64,000 nt of DNA from Actinomadura nitritigenes (GTDB lineage: Bacteria > Actinomycetota > Actinomycetes > Streptosporangiales > Streptosporangiaceae), in NCBI RefSeq assembly GCF_017573545.1, contig NZ_JAGEOK010000021.1, positions 109,820 to 173,819 of the forward strand. The letters run 5' to 3'. This document shows, piece after piece, positions 41,512 to 50,211 of this stretch. Both the position numbers and the translations under genes were made by a program. The stretch's first letter is position 1; every line of letters starts with the position of its first letter. Below the pieces are notes generated by a model. That model saw only the letters and a program-made list of their open reading frames with translations. It had not been told where the DNA came from and did no database searches.

Positions 41512-42552
41512 CTAGTCCTGGACGGTGAACTCCGTGGTGACCGGGGAGGGCCCGAGCACCCAGGACGCGGTGAGCTTCACCTTGGTGCCGGCCGGGACCG
41601 ACTCGTCGACGTAGATGCTGAACTGGGCGCCGTCCTTGTCGGACGGGATGCTGCCGTCGGCGGGCAGGCCGCTGAAGTAGGCGCTGACGCCCGGGGTGTC
41701 GCTCGTCAGGTTGATCCTGGCGCCGAACGGGTGCCAGATGCCGCCGAGACCGACCACCCCGAAGTTCTCGGCGTTGCCCGGCCGGTGACGCACCGGCCCG
41801 AGGACGCCGACGGAGTACCGCTTGGGCACGCCGATGACGCCGGCGAACTGCGTGGCGGTGCTCAGAGCGGCCCTGACGGTCGCGAAACGCGGCTGGTCGT
41901 AGGCCGTGACGTCCATGGCGAAAGTGGCGCCGGTGGCCCCGGCCGGCACCTCCACGTAGTACGGGAACGAGACGGCCGAGCTCTCGTACGGGGTCTGGCG
42001 CAGGTCCACGGCCAGCCCGCCGACCGGCGCCGGGGACTTGAGCCGCACCGTGCCGGTGATCTTGCTTCCCTCCACCGCGATGCGCTTGTCCACGGTGAAG
42101 GAGGTGACGTCCTGCACCCGCGCGTCGATCGGGTCGACGGTGACGGACGTCTCCGCGGCGGAACCGCCGGCACGGGCGGTCAGCCGGGTCACGGTCCCCG
42201 CGCTGGTCGCGGACTGCACCCTGATCGGGAAGCTGACGCTGCGCTGCCCGGCGGGCACCGTCGCCCTGTGCCTGGTCGCCTGCCAGTAGGTCAGGTCCTC
42301 GAACTCGTTGCCGTCCAGAAGGTCGACGGCGACCCCGCCCGCAGGAGCCGGCTCGGCCAGGGTGACCGTCTGGATCGCCTGCTCCCCCGAGGTGATCCTG
42401 GAAGGCGACACGGTCGTGGACGCGACCGTGACCTCGGCCGCCGACGCACGCAGCGGAGCGAAGACCGCGGCGGCCAGCGCGAGGGGCAGCACGGCGCCGC
42501 CGGCACGGCGCCCGGCCCGCCGAACGGAGAAAGCGGAAGTGGATGCGTTCAT
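41512..42552 (-). CDS. Secreted protein with Ig-like/Calx-beta-like repeats
   Basis: A 346-residue exported protein. A signal peptide with a Tat-like basic start (RRAGRRAG, about 11-18) ends near RASA (about 41). Then come three similar beta-sandwich repeats of about 100 residues, each with a pattern like TSGEQAIQTVTLAEPAPAGGVAVDL... VPAGQRSVSFPI and KITGTVRLKSPAPVGGLAVDL... VPAGATGATFAM. No catalytic domain is seen; a surface or adhesion role is possible. ATG 42552 has no clear ribosome site; an in-frame TTG lies 12 bases upstream. Confidence 0.75.
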   Translation of the reverse strand: MNASTSAFSVRRAGRRAGGAVLPLALAAAVFAPLRASAAEVTVASTTVSPSRITSGEQAIQTVTLAEPAPAGGVAVDLLDGNEFEDLTYWQATRHRATVPAGQRSVSFPIRVQSATSAGTVTRLTARAGGSAAETSVTVDPIDARVQDVTSFTVDKRIAVEGSKITGTVRLKSPAPVGGLAVDLRQTPYESSAVSFPYYVEVPAGATGATFAMDVTAYDQPRFATVRAALSTATQFAGVIGVPKRYSVGVLGPVRHRPGNAENFGVVGLGGIWHPFGARINLTSDTPGVSAYFSGLPADGSIPSDKDGAQFSIYVDESVPAGTKVKLTASWVLGPSPVTTEFTVQD

Positions 42553-42670
42553 GGGCCCAGTCAATGATCTTCACCGGGCCCCGCACCAGATCAGGCCCTC
42601 ATACGTTCGATCTCCGTAAGAACTCCTCCACCGGCGCCGTCACCTCGCCACCCGGCCTCAGAATGCTCGG

Positions 42671-43129
42671 GTGACCCGACCCAGGATCCGCGTCGCCGCC
42701 TATGTGATCCGGCTCCGCGCCGCTCCCGAACTCCTCGTCTTCGACCACGTCGGCATGCCTCAGGCCGGCACCCAGGTCCCGGCCGGCGGCGTCCGCCCCG
42801 GCGAGGAACCGGAGCAGGCCGTCCTACGCGAGGTTCTCGAAGAGACCGGCCTGCGCACTGCCTCCGTGGTCGAGCCGCTCGTCGTCGAGAACAAGCCCCA
42901 CCCCGACACCCACCAGCCGCGCAGGACCACCTACTTCCACCTCCGAGCACCCGCGTCCACAGCGGACACATGGGCTCACACGGTAGGCGGCGCCGGGGAG
43001 GACACCGGCCTGACCTTCGCCTGCCGTTTCCTGCCGCTCCCCCTGGAACGGCCCCTGACCGACGATCAGGACGCCTGGCTAGGCCGCATCGACCCCCGGT
43101 GGGCCACTACGAGCGCTCGTCGTCCGTGA
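42671..43129 (+). CDS. NUDIX hydrolase
   Basis: A 152-residue NUDIX hydrolase. The full NUDIX box spans residues 39-61 (GGVRPGEEPEQAVLREVLEE, then TGL), and there is a beta-rich remainder. It hydrolyses a nucleoside diphosphate linked to another moiety; the substrate is unknown. There is no ribosome site, but CAGAAT (42659-42664) lies exactly six bases before the GTG, so translation is probably leaderless. Confidence 0.85.
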   Translation: MTRPRIRVAAYVIRLRAAPELLVFDHVGMPQAGTQVPAGGVRPGEEPEQAVLREVLEETGLRTASVVEPLVVENKPHPDTHQPRRTTYFHLRAPASTADTWAHTVGGAGEDTGLTFACRFLPLPLERPLTDDQDAWLGRIDPRWATTSARRP

Positions 43130-43158
43130 CCCCGCGGGCTCGCTCACCACGCCCTGCG

Positions 43159-43175
43159 CATATCATCGCGATATG
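43159..43175. promoter_or_regulatory. ArsR/CmtR operator overlapping promoter and start
   Basis: CATATC-N5-GATATG, a perfect 6-bp dyad. It contains a TATCAT -10 element (43161-43166) placed six bases before the ATG at 43173, so repressor binding would block a leaderless transcript directly. Confidence 0.6.
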
Positions 43176-43571
43176 GCGATTGATTCCGATTGTGGAATGA
43201 GTTCGTTGGACGCCCTCGCGCCGGCGGCGGCGCTGTTCCACTCGTTGGCCGACCCGGTGCGGCTGTCGATCGTGCAGCGGCTGGCGCGCGGGGAGGCGCG
43301 CGTGGTCGACCTGACCCGTGAACTGGGGCTGGCGCAGTCGACGGTGTCCAAGCACCTGGGCTGCCTGCGCGGCTGCAAGCTGGTGGACTACCGCGCGGAG
43401 GGCCGCCAGTCGTTCTACTTCATCGCGACCCCCGAACTGCTGGACCTGCTCCGCTCGGCCGAGCGCCTTCTCGCCGCGACGGACCACGCCGTCGCGCTGT
43501 GCCCCACCTACGGCATCGACGGCGGCGAAGGCGTGGGGGCGTGCACGGACGAAGCGGAGGCGCGGGCGTGA
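43173..43571 (+). CDS. ArsR/SmtB metalloregulator, CmtR-like
   Basis: A 132-residue ArsR-family repressor. The winged helix includes VVDLTRELGLAQSTVSKHLGCLRGCKLV. Cys64 and Cys68 (GCLRGC) and a C-terminal Cys110 match in spacing the Cd/Pb-binding Cys57, Cys61 and Cys102 of mycobacterial CmtR; Cys7 and Cys124 are extra. It should release DNA on binding Cd, Pb or similar soft metals. The likely leaderless ATG lies inside the operator dyad. Its stop overlaps the transporter start (GTGA). Confidence 0.9.
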   Translation: MAIDSDCGMSSLDALAPAAALFHSLADPVRLSIVQRLARGEARVVDLTRELGLAQSTVSKHLGCLRGCKLVDYRAEGRQSFYFIATPELLDLLRSAERLLAATDHAVALCPTYGIDGGEGVGACTDEAEARA

Positions 43572-44404
43572 CAACGCTGTCGCTGGGTCCCTCCCCCCGA
43601 CGCCGGGCGCAGCTGGCTCGGCGGGTGCGGCTGCTGGTGGCCGCCACGATCACCTACAACGTGGCCGAGGCGGTCGTGGCGATCACCGCCGGAACGGTCG
43701 CGTCCTCGGGCGCGCTGGTGGCGTTCGGGCTCGATTCGGTGATCGAGGTCGCTTCGGCCGCCGCGGTCGCCTGGCAGTTCTCCGCCCGCGACCCGGCCGT
43801 GGTCGAGCGTCGCGAGCACCGCGCACTACGCATCATCGCGGCCTCGTTCCTCGCGCTGGCCGCCTACGTCACCGTCGACGCGGTCCGCACCCTGCTGGGC
43901 GCCGGGCAGGCGGAACACTCGACGCCGGGCCTCGTGCTGGCCGCGCTGTCGCTCCTGGTCATGCCGTTCCTGTCGGCCGCGCAGCGCCGCGCCGGCCGGG
44001 AACTGGGCTCGGCCAGCGCGGTGGCCGACTCGAAACAGACCCTGCTGTGCACCTACCTGTCCGCCGTGCTGCTGGCCGGGCTGGCGCTCAACGCTCTGCT
44101 CGGCTGGGCCTGGGCCGACCCGATCACGGCGCTGGTCATCGCCGCCGTCGCCGCCAAGGAAGGCCGCGACGCCTGGCGCGGCGACACCTGCTGCACCGTC
44201 CCCGCACGACAGGCGGCGACGTCGGACGGCGCGACCGGCTCGTCCGCGGACGCCTGCGCATGCGCGGCCCGCTGCGAAGCCGAAGGCCGCCCCGGTGCGA
44301 TGACCGGAGCGCCCGCCAACGTGCCGAAGGCGGGCACCGGCTCCCCTCCACGGCCAGGCGCGGAAGAGCGTTCGACGACCCTTGACGGTGATCCGAACAG
44401 ATGA
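43568..44404 (+). CDS. Cation transporter with Cys-rich tail
   Basis: A 278-residue CDF-like cation transporter with about six hydrophobic segments. Helix 2 has LVAFGLDSVIEVASAAAVAW with the acidic residues expected for metal transport, and helix 5 has ASAVADSKQTLLCTYLSAVLL. The cytoplasmic tail has a Cys cluster (GDTCCTVP, then DACACAARCE) likely to bind soft metals. The GTG overlaps the CmtR-like repressor stop codon, so it is the probable metal efflux pump of this operon. The ATG of the methyltransferase overlaps its stop. Confidence 0.85.
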   Translation: MTTLSLGPSPRRRAQLARRVRLLVAATITYNVAEAVVAITAGTVASSGALVAFGLDSVIEVASAAAVAWQFSARDPAVVERREHRALRIIAASFLALAAYVTVDAVRTLLGAGQAEHSTPGLVLAALSLLVMPFLSAAQRRAGRELGSASAVADSKQTLLCTYLSAVLLAGLALNALLGWAWADPITALVIAAVAAKEGRDAWRGDTCCTVPARQAATSDGATGSSADACACAARCEAEGRPGAMTGAPANVPKAGTGSPPRPGAEERSTTLDGDPNR

Positions 44405-45017
44405 CGAACTACGCCCGCATGTACCGCTTCGGCATCACCCCCTGGGAGCGCTACGGCAAGGCCGCAGGGGCCGGCATCGCCGCGCTCCTGGACCGCGAGG
44501 AGGCGGACCGCTCGCGGCCGCTCGGCCGCGCCCTCGACCTCGGCTGCGGCCGCGGCCAGTTCACCCCCGAGTTGGGGCGCCGCGGCTGGCAGGCCGTCGG
44601 GATCGACGACGTCCCGGCCGCGATCGAAGCGGCCCGGCGCAGGCCCGCGGAAGGGGCCACCTATGTGGTCGGCGACGTGACGGACCTGGCGGCGGCCGAT
44701 CTGGGGACGTTCAGCTTCTTCCTCGACATCGGCTGCTTCCAGGGTTTCGAGGCCGAGCGGCGGCACGCCGTGGGCCGCGGCGGCACGCCGTGGGCCGCGG
44801 TGTCACCGCACTCGCCGACCCCGCCGCGACGCTGCTGATGCTCGCCTTCGGCCCCACCCGGCTCCGCTCCCGCATCGGCGGGGTGTCCCGGGCGGAGGTC
44901 GAGGACGCGTTCCCGGACTGGGAGATGCTCGACGTCCGGCCCGCCGAGACCGCGGGACTGGGGTGGCCGATGAACCGGACGTCCCCGCAGTGGTATCGGC
45001 TGCGCAGACGGTACTGA
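44401..45017 (+). pseudogene. SAM methyltransferase split by 20-bp tandem duplication
   Basis: A class I SAM-dependent methyltransferase. The N-terminal part reads ALDLGCGRGQFTPELGRRGWQAVGIDDVPAAIEAARRR in the first frame; after 44780 the rest of the fold (LADPAATLLMLAFGPTRLRSRIGGVSRAEVEDAFPDWEMLDV, ending RTSPQWYRLRRRY) continues in another frame. The cause is an exact 20-bp tandem duplication (44761-44780 and 44781-44800). Removing one copy gives an uninterrupted 198-residue protein. As written, translation stops at 44838. The ATG overlaps the transporter stop, so it is the third gene of the metal operon. Confidence 0.85.
44761..44800. repeat. Exact 20-bp tandem duplication
   Basis: Two identical 20-base units, adjacent, inside the methyltransferase gene. 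The unit is not a multiple of three and shifts the frame. It looks recent because the copies are identical. Confidence 0.9.
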
Positions 45018-45062
45018 CGCGACGGACCGAACCGCCCGTGAAGGGCAAGCATCATAATTCGC

Positions 45063-46067
45063 ATGATCTGGACCAGAGTCCTGCGACGCTGGCGGTGGAT
45101 CGCCGCGCTGGCCTTGTGTCCCGTCCTGGTCGCGTCGGTGGCGGTGGGGATCGCGTACGGGAAGGGCGGCTGGTACGCCGTCAACGTCATGCTGCGCCGC
45201 GGCGCCAACGTCTGGGGCGACGTGGCCCCGGACGACTCGCGGCTGTCCCCGGGGATCCGGTTGTCGCTGGCCGGACGGCGCACGCCCGACGCGCCCGAGC
45301 CGGCGCGCTGGCGTCGGATCGCCACCGGGCTGGAGGTCGCCGAGTTGCCCGTCCGGGTGGGCGGGCGACCCGTGGACGCCCTGCTGCTCAGCAGGATCGA
45401 CCCGGCCCGCTACAGATTCCGTGTGCTCAATCGCCCGGCGGGCGACCGGGACGTCGGTGACTGGATGAAGGCCACCGGGGCGTCGCTGGTCGTCAACGGC
45501 AGCTACTACGGCCGTCACGGGACGCCGGACACCCCGGTGATCAGCGATGGCCACCGGCTCGGTCCGGCTTCCTACCAGGCCGCGCACGGGGCGTTCGTGG
45601 TCGGCGGGTCCGGTGGCCCGGGCGGTGCCCGGCTGGTCGACCTGGCCGCTCTCGACTGGCGGCGGGCCCTCAGCGGCACGAGCCAGGCGATGGTGTCCTA
45701 CCCGATGCTGCTGGGAGCCGACGGGCATGGCCGGGCCGGCGGCACGGACGAGCGATGGCTGGCCAACCGCAGCTTCCTCGGGCAGGACGGCGCCGGGCGG
45801 ATCATCGTCGGCACCACCCGCGATGCCTACTTCTCCCTGCCCTCGCTCGCCGCGTTCCTGCCCCGGGCCGGGCTCGACCTGCGCTTGGCCCTGAACCTGG
45901 ACGGCGGGCCGGTCGCCTGCCAGAAGGTGTCGGCCGGCGGGTACCGGCGGGACTTCTGCGGACGTTACGAGCTGGCCGTGCACGGCGGCCGGCTTCAGCT
46001 GCTGTGGCCCCTGGTCGACTTCCGGCGTTCGGCCCTGCCGATGGCGCTGGTGGCCGTCCCGCGCTGA
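45063..46067 (+). CDS. Phosphodiester glycosidase-family protein
   Basis: A 334-residue protein with an N-terminal membrane anchor or signal (about 11-33) and a phosphodiester glycosidase (NAGPA-like) domain. Signatures are TGASLVVNGSYYGRHGTPDTP, AMVSYPMLLGADG, GRIIVGTTRDAYFSLPSLAAFL and LALNLDGGPVACQ. The family removes terminal sugars from phosphodiesters, and bacterial members act outside the membrane. The gene starts 45 bases after the methyltransferase remnant; a short AAGG-like site precedes it. Confidence 0.83.
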   Translation: MIWTRVLRRWRWIAALALCPVLVASVAVGIAYGKGGWYAVNVMLRRGANVWGDVAPDDSRLSPGIRLSLAGRRTPDAPEPARWRRIATGLEVAELPVRVGGRPVDALLLSRIDPARYRFRVLNRPAGDRDVGDWMKATGASLVVNGSYYGRHGTPDTPVISDGHRLGPASYQAAHGAFVVGGSGGPGGARLVDLAALDWRRALSGTSQAMVSYPMLLGADGHGRAGGTDERWLANRSFLGQDGAGRIIVGTTRDAYFSLPSLAAFLPRAGLDLRLALNLDGGPVACQKVSAGGYRRDFCGRYELAVHGGRLQLLWPLVDFRRSALPMALVAVPR

Positions 46068-46309
46068 ACCGCCCTCGAGAGGGACAGTCCTGCACGCCGA
46101 GGGCCCGACCACCGGCGAGATCCGGCGCACCTCACCCACCGCACGGCCCTGCCGTACCTCGCCCCCAGCGCGACGACCCATGCCCCTCCCGGAACGTGTA
46201 TCGCGGGCGTATCGAAAAACGCATACGCCACCGCAACGCTCTTCCGTCTTCAGTGGAGCCATCGACCACATCAAAGGTCGGTTCGTCGATCAGGAAAGAG
46301 ACCGTCATC

Positions 46310-47581
46310 TTGGAATCGGATTCCGTACGTGGCGTCAATCGGCGGCGGCTGCTCGGGTGGGGCGGCGGGCTGGCGGCCGCCGGCGCGGTGGCGGCCGCCG
46401 CGCCGCTGGTGGGCTCCCGATCCGGGCATGCCGTGACCACGGGGCAGCACCTTCCGGCCCCGAACGGCAACGGCGTCCCACCGGCCGCCCGTCCAGGCGG
46501 AGCCTACGACCGGTACGTGGCGAAGCTGGCCGCCGAGGGCAAGTTCTCCGGCGTGGTGCTGCTGTCGCACAAGGGCCGCACGGTCCTGTCGCGCAGCTAC
46601 GGCATGGCCGACGAAGAGAAGGGCATCCGCAATCACGAAGGCACCGCGTTCAGCCTCAGCTCGGCAGGCAAGCCGTTCTACGCGGTGGCCATCTTGCAGC
46701 TGGCGCAGAAGGGCAAGCTGAGGCTGTCGGACACGGTGGGCACCCACCTGAAGGGCTTCGCCAAGAACATCGCCGAGCGGGTGACCATCCACCACTTGCT
46801 GTCCGGCACCTCCGGGCTGTCCAGCCCGGAGGAGGACGTGCAACACGTCTTCCAGAGCCGCAAAGAGGTGCACAGGTATTACCAGCGGCGGGCCCGGCAG
46901 GCGAGACTGGTGGGCGTTCCAGGCGTTCCCGACACCGCCCACGCGGAGGCGGAGGTCACCATTTCCGCGCTGATCGTGGAGGCCGTGACCGGCACGACGT
47001 ACTGGGACTACGTCCAGGAGAACATCTTCAAGCGCTGCGGCATGACCGGCTCGGCGTTCTACACCCGGCCGCAGTGGCTCGCCGACGAGCACATCGCCCA
47101 CCCGTACATGACGCTGGCCGACGGCAGCCAGGTCGACGCCGTCCGCAACCTGGACAAGAGCAGCCCCAACCGGGAGACACTCGGCAAGAATCCGGGCCGC
47201 GCCTTCATCGATCCCCCCGGAGACGGCGGCTTCGCCACCGCGCCGGACCTGGTCCGGTTCGCGCACGCGCTGGGCGACGGCACGCTCCTGGACCGGCCCT
47301 GGGCCGACGTGCTCACCGGGGCCAAGCTCCCCCATGGACCGACGTCGTTCGGCGCGTACGGAATTACGGCGTCCATCGTCGGCGGCCAGTGGATGTACCA
47401 GCGCGCCGGCGGCAACCCCGGTGTCGCCGCCAACTGGGACATCTACCCGGACACCGACTGGGCCGGTGTCATCCTCGGCAACTGCGACGGCGTGCCACTG
47501 CAGGAGATGATCGGGCAGGAGATGCAGGCCATCACCGGGGCCACACCCGGCGGCGGGTCCGGTGGCGGGGGTGGTGGCTGA
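46310..47581 (+). CDS. Tat-exported serine hydrolase (class C beta-lactamase fold)
   Basis: A 423-residue serine hydrolase of the AmpC/esterase fold. A Tat signal (NRRRLLGWGGGLAAAGAVAAAAPL, about 11-34) is followed by the catalytic SxxK motif in FSLSSAGKPFYA. The usual YxN motif before the LIxEAVTG helix is replaced by HAE (DTAHAEAEVTISALIVEAV), so the general-base Tyr appears missing. A Gly-rich tail ends the protein. TTG 46310 is chosen because AGGAAAGAG lies nine bases upstream; no ATG or GTG is available near the signal. It is likely a D-Ala-D-Ala peptidase or esterase-like enzyme. Confidence 0.82.
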   Translation: MESDSVRGVNRRRLLGWGGGLAAAGAVAAAAPLVGSRSGHAVTTGQHLPAPNGNGVPPAARPGGAYDRYVAKLAAEGKFSGVVLLSHKGRTVLSRSYGMADEEKGIRNHEGTAFSLSSAGKPFYAVAILQLAQKGKLRLSDTVGTHLKGFAKNIAERVTIHHLLSGTSGLSSPEEDVQHVFQSRKEVHRYYQRRARQARLVGVPGVPDTAHAEAEVTISALIVEAVTGTTYWDYVQENIFKRCGMTGSAFYTRPQWLADEHIAHPYMTLADGSQVDAVRNLDKSSPNRETLGKNPGRAFIDPPGDGGFATAPDLVRFAHALGDGTLLDRPWADVLTGAKLPHGPTSFGAYGITASIVGGQWMYQRAGGNPGVAANWDIYPDTDWAGVILGNCDGVPLQEMIGQEMQAITGATPGGGSGGGGGG

Positions 47582-47630
47582 GTTCGGTGTCCGGGGCTGG
47601 CCGGTGGCTTCGGCCGGTCCTGGGAAGAGG

Positions 47631-47670
47631 TCAGAGGCCATGGCTCGCCCCCGCGGACCATGGTCTCTGA
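47631..47670. terminator. Hairpin between convergent genes
   Basis: TCAGAG-G-CCATGG (47631-47643) pairs with CCATGG-T-CTCTGA (47658-47670), 12 pairs plus one G-T wobble, between the serine hydrolase and the secreted alpha/beta hydrolase genes. Confidence 0.6.
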
Positions 47671-47678
47671 CCGTGTGG

Positions 47679-49055
47679 CTATGGGCGTAGGTACGGGCCC
47701 GGTTGGTAGCGGGTGAAGGACGGGCTCGTCGGGTGCAGTCCCGGCTCGGGGTCCGTGTCGAAGACGGTCTGGTAGTCGGGACCGAGCTCGGCCGCGGCGC
47801 TGTTCAGCGCAGCCGGCCGGGTGGTCGGCCAGTGGCGGGTGTTCATTCGCGTCAGGAGGGTCCGGAGGGTCGTGATCTCTTCGGAGGCGGTGAAGGAGCA
47901 GTGGTAGCCGCGGTCGACGAAGAGCTGCTTCAGGTTGGCCGGGTCGCCCGCGCGACGCACCTGGGCGGCGTACCGGCTCTGGTTCTCCGGGGGGACGTTG
48001 CCGTCGCCGGTCGTGTGCAGGGTCACCACCGGCCAGGGGGTGCGGCCGGTGGGGGTGCCGTAGCGGCCGAGGTAGCGGACGGCCGTGGGGTCGGCCTTCA
48101 CCCGGGGTGCCGCGTCGAGGCGGGCGAGGTCCTCGCGGAGGCTCAGGCCGGCCTCGCGGTAGGCGCGTTTCACCAGCTGCTTCTGCGTGGAGCGGGCGAG
48201 GAGCGTCCGGTAGTCCACCCCCGTGTTCCAGGACGGGTTGCCGCCGGCGCGCTGCTCGATGTCGGTGCGGTTGAGGCCCCAGAAGGCGCCTCGGTCGTAG
48301 GCGGCGTAGTAGGTCTGCTGCTCCACCTGGCCGGCGACCGTGCCGGGTGCCGGTGCGCGCGAGGCGTAGCGGCCGGGAATGTCGGCGAGGGCGGCGGCGA
48401 GGGCGAGGCGGGCGCGTCCACGGGGGTCGTCGAGCGCGGCTCCCAGTGCCCGGCGGGCGTTGGTCGTGTTCGTCTGCGGGTCCTTGATACCGACGAGGTC
48501 GAGGTCGGGCGCGAGAAGTGTCTTGACCGCGAAGTTCGCGTCCAGGGCGCTGTTGAAGTGGCCGGTCGTGCCGCCGACGACTCCGCAGAGGGAGGCGACG
48601 CCGGCGAAGCGGCGCGGGTCGCGTTCCGCCAGCAGGACGGCGGTGAGGCCGCCGGCGGACGCGCCCGCCGAGATGGTCCGCCGGGGCTTGCCGACGTTCG
48701 CCGTGAACCAGTCGAGCAGGGCCGTCTGGTCCTTCAGGCCCGACTCGACCACGCCCCAGCCGCGCGGGACGCGGAACTGCGAGGCCGCCAGCGCGTATCC
48801 GTGGTCGAGCAGCCACTGCTTCGTGGCCGGGTGGTTCGTCAGTTCGATGTCCGAGGGCGCGGGGAACTCCAGGCTGTACGCGCCGTGGCTCCACAGGAGA
48901 AGCGTCCCGTTCCAGTTGGCGGGGATCTCGGCGCGGTAGGGAACTCCGTCGATGTCGCCCTCACGGACATCGGCGCGGGCGGGCAGCGCGACCGCGGTGA
49001 GGGCGGCGAACACCATCAGCGGAACGGTGCGGCACAACAGGCGGAGGCGGTTCAT
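47679..49055 (-). CDS. Secreted alpha/beta hydrolase
   Basis: A 458-residue exported hydrolase. The signal peptide ends near PARA (about 28). The nucleophile elbow is GASAGG (RRTISAGASAGGLTAVLLAERDP), an Asp is expected in VVTLHTTGDGNVPPENQ, and the His lies in RGYHCSFTASE. The domain resembles DUF6351/tannase-like esterases, and an acyl ester substrate is likely. GGAAGG precedes ATG 49055. It is divergent from an ArsR-type regulator 74 bases away, which may control it. Confidence 0.82.
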   Translation of the reverse strand: MNRLRLLCRTVPLMVFAALTAVALPARADVREGDIDGVPYRAEIPANWNGTLLLWSHGAYSLEFPAPSDIELTNHPATKQWLLDHGYALAASQFRVPRGWGVVESGLKDQTALLDWFTANVGKPRRTISAGASAGGLTAVLLAERDPRRFAGVASLCGVVGGTTGHFNSALDANFAVKTLLAPDLDLVGIKDPQTNTTNARRALGAALDDPRGRARLALAAALADIPGRYASRAPAPGTVAGQVEQQTYYAAYDRGAFWGLNRTDIEQRAGGNPSWNTGVDYRTLLARSTQKQLVKRAYREAGLSLREDLARLDAAPRVKADPTAVRYLGRYGTPTGRTPWPVVTLHTTGDGNVPPENQSRYAAQVRRAGDPANLKQLFVDRGYHCSFTASEEITTLRTLLTRMNTRHWPTTRPAALNSAAAELGPDYQTVFDTDPEPGLHPTSPSFTRYQPGPYLRP

Positions 49056-49129
49056 GCCCGCACCTTCCAGGAGGCTCCGGCCCTGGTGCAATGATTTTGA
49101 AAATAGCCTAAATGTTGTAAATTCCGGCC

Positions 49130-50104
49130 ATGCTGCGGCTCTGGCTCGACTACGAGGACCTCACCCGGATCCGCATCACCCCGGGCCTCTCGCCGATCGC
49201 CCAGACCGTTCTCGGCGCCCAGGCCCTGCGCGGGGCCGGGCCGGAGCCGGTTCCCGGCCCATGGCGGGCGCGAACGCGCACGCGGCTCACCGGCCCGTCG
49301 CGTCTGCTGCTCGACCTGGTCCCGCCCGGACGCCTGCTCCCCGATTTCCTGACGCCGTACACGCACGTGCCGGGGTTCGAATCGGAGCTCGACGCCGTCG
49401 CCTCGACGCCCGTGCGGCGCATCCGCGCGGAACTGGAGCGGACGTACGGGCGGCGGCCGCCCGTCTCGTGGCTGTCCCGCCTCGCCGCCGGAGACCCGGA
49501 GGCGATGCGGGCGCTCATCTGCGGGCTCCGCGACTTCCACCGGGTCGCGCTGGCCGACCTGTGGTCCGGTATGGGCGCCCACCTGTCCGCGGAGGCCGGC
49601 GGCCATGCCCGGACGATGGCCGACCGCGGGATCGGCGGCCTGCTGGGAAGCCTGCACGCCGGCATCCGCTGGGCGCCGCCGGTTCTGGAGATCGAGACGC
49701 TGCGCGACGGCGACGTGCGCCTGCAGGGACGGGGCGTCCAGTTCGTCCTCTCGCCGTTCGTCACCGAGCCGCGTGTCCTGCTCGCCGGCGACGATCCGGC
49801 GGCCGTGGTGGTTCCCGCGTCGCGGCCGTTCGGCGCGACGGTCGGGCGCGACGCCCTGCCGCAGGTGTTCGGCCGGACGCGTGCGGCCGTGATCCAGGTG
49901 GTCGGCGCGCAGCGGGAGCTCACGACGGGGGCGCTGGCGGCCCGGCTCCAGATCAGCGCGGCGTCCGCGTCCCAGCATGCCAGCGCCCTTCGCGGCGCCG
50001 GTCTCATCACCAGCGAGCGCCGGGGCAAGACGGTGCACCACGCGCTGACACCACTCGGCGAGCGCTTCCTGCGCGATTCGAACCCGAGGGAAAGCCTGGA
50101 TTGA
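49130..50104 (+). CDS. ArsR-type regulator with N-terminal DUF5937-like domain
   Basis: A 324-residue protein. The first 230 residues resemble the DUF5937 family (LWLDYEDLTRIRITPGLSPIAQTVLGAQAL) common in actinomycetes. The last 70 form an ArsR-like winged helix (QRELTTGALAARLQISAASASQHASALRGAGLITSERRGKTVHHALTPLG). The ligand is unknown. The ATG lies six bases after TAAATT (49118-49123) and has no ribosome site, so it is probably leaderless. It is divergent from the secreted hydrolase. Confidence 0.85.
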   Translation: MLRLWLDYEDLTRIRITPGLSPIAQTVLGAQALRGAGPEPVPGPWRARTRTRLTGPSRLLLDLVPPGRLLPDFLTPYTHVPGFESELDAVASTPVRRIRAELERTYGRRPPVSWLSRLAAGDPEAMRALICGLRDFHRVALADLWSGMGAHLSAEAGGHARTMADRGIGGLLGSLHAGIRWAPPVLEIETLRDGDVRLQGRGVQFVLSPFVTEPRVLLAGDDPAAVVVPASRPFGATVGRDALPQVFGRTRAAVIQVVGAQRELTTGALAARLQISAASASQHASALRGAGLITSERRGKTVHHALTPLGERFLRDSNPRESLD

Positions 50105-50112
50105 CCGCAGGA

Positions 50113-50137
50113 CCCCGTCCCCGGCCCGGCGACGGGG
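50113..50137. terminator. Hairpin between convergent genes
   Basis: CCCCGTC (50113-50119) pairs with GACGGGG (50131-50137), a 7-bp stem with an 11-base GC-rich loop, between the ArsR-type gene and the small gene that follows. Confidence 0.45.
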
Positions 50138-50211
50138 AGACTGCGCCTTGGGTCCCCGCTCGGGAACAGGACAATCAAGGCCGCACTGTCAGCTTGGCAA
50201 TACCTTTGATC

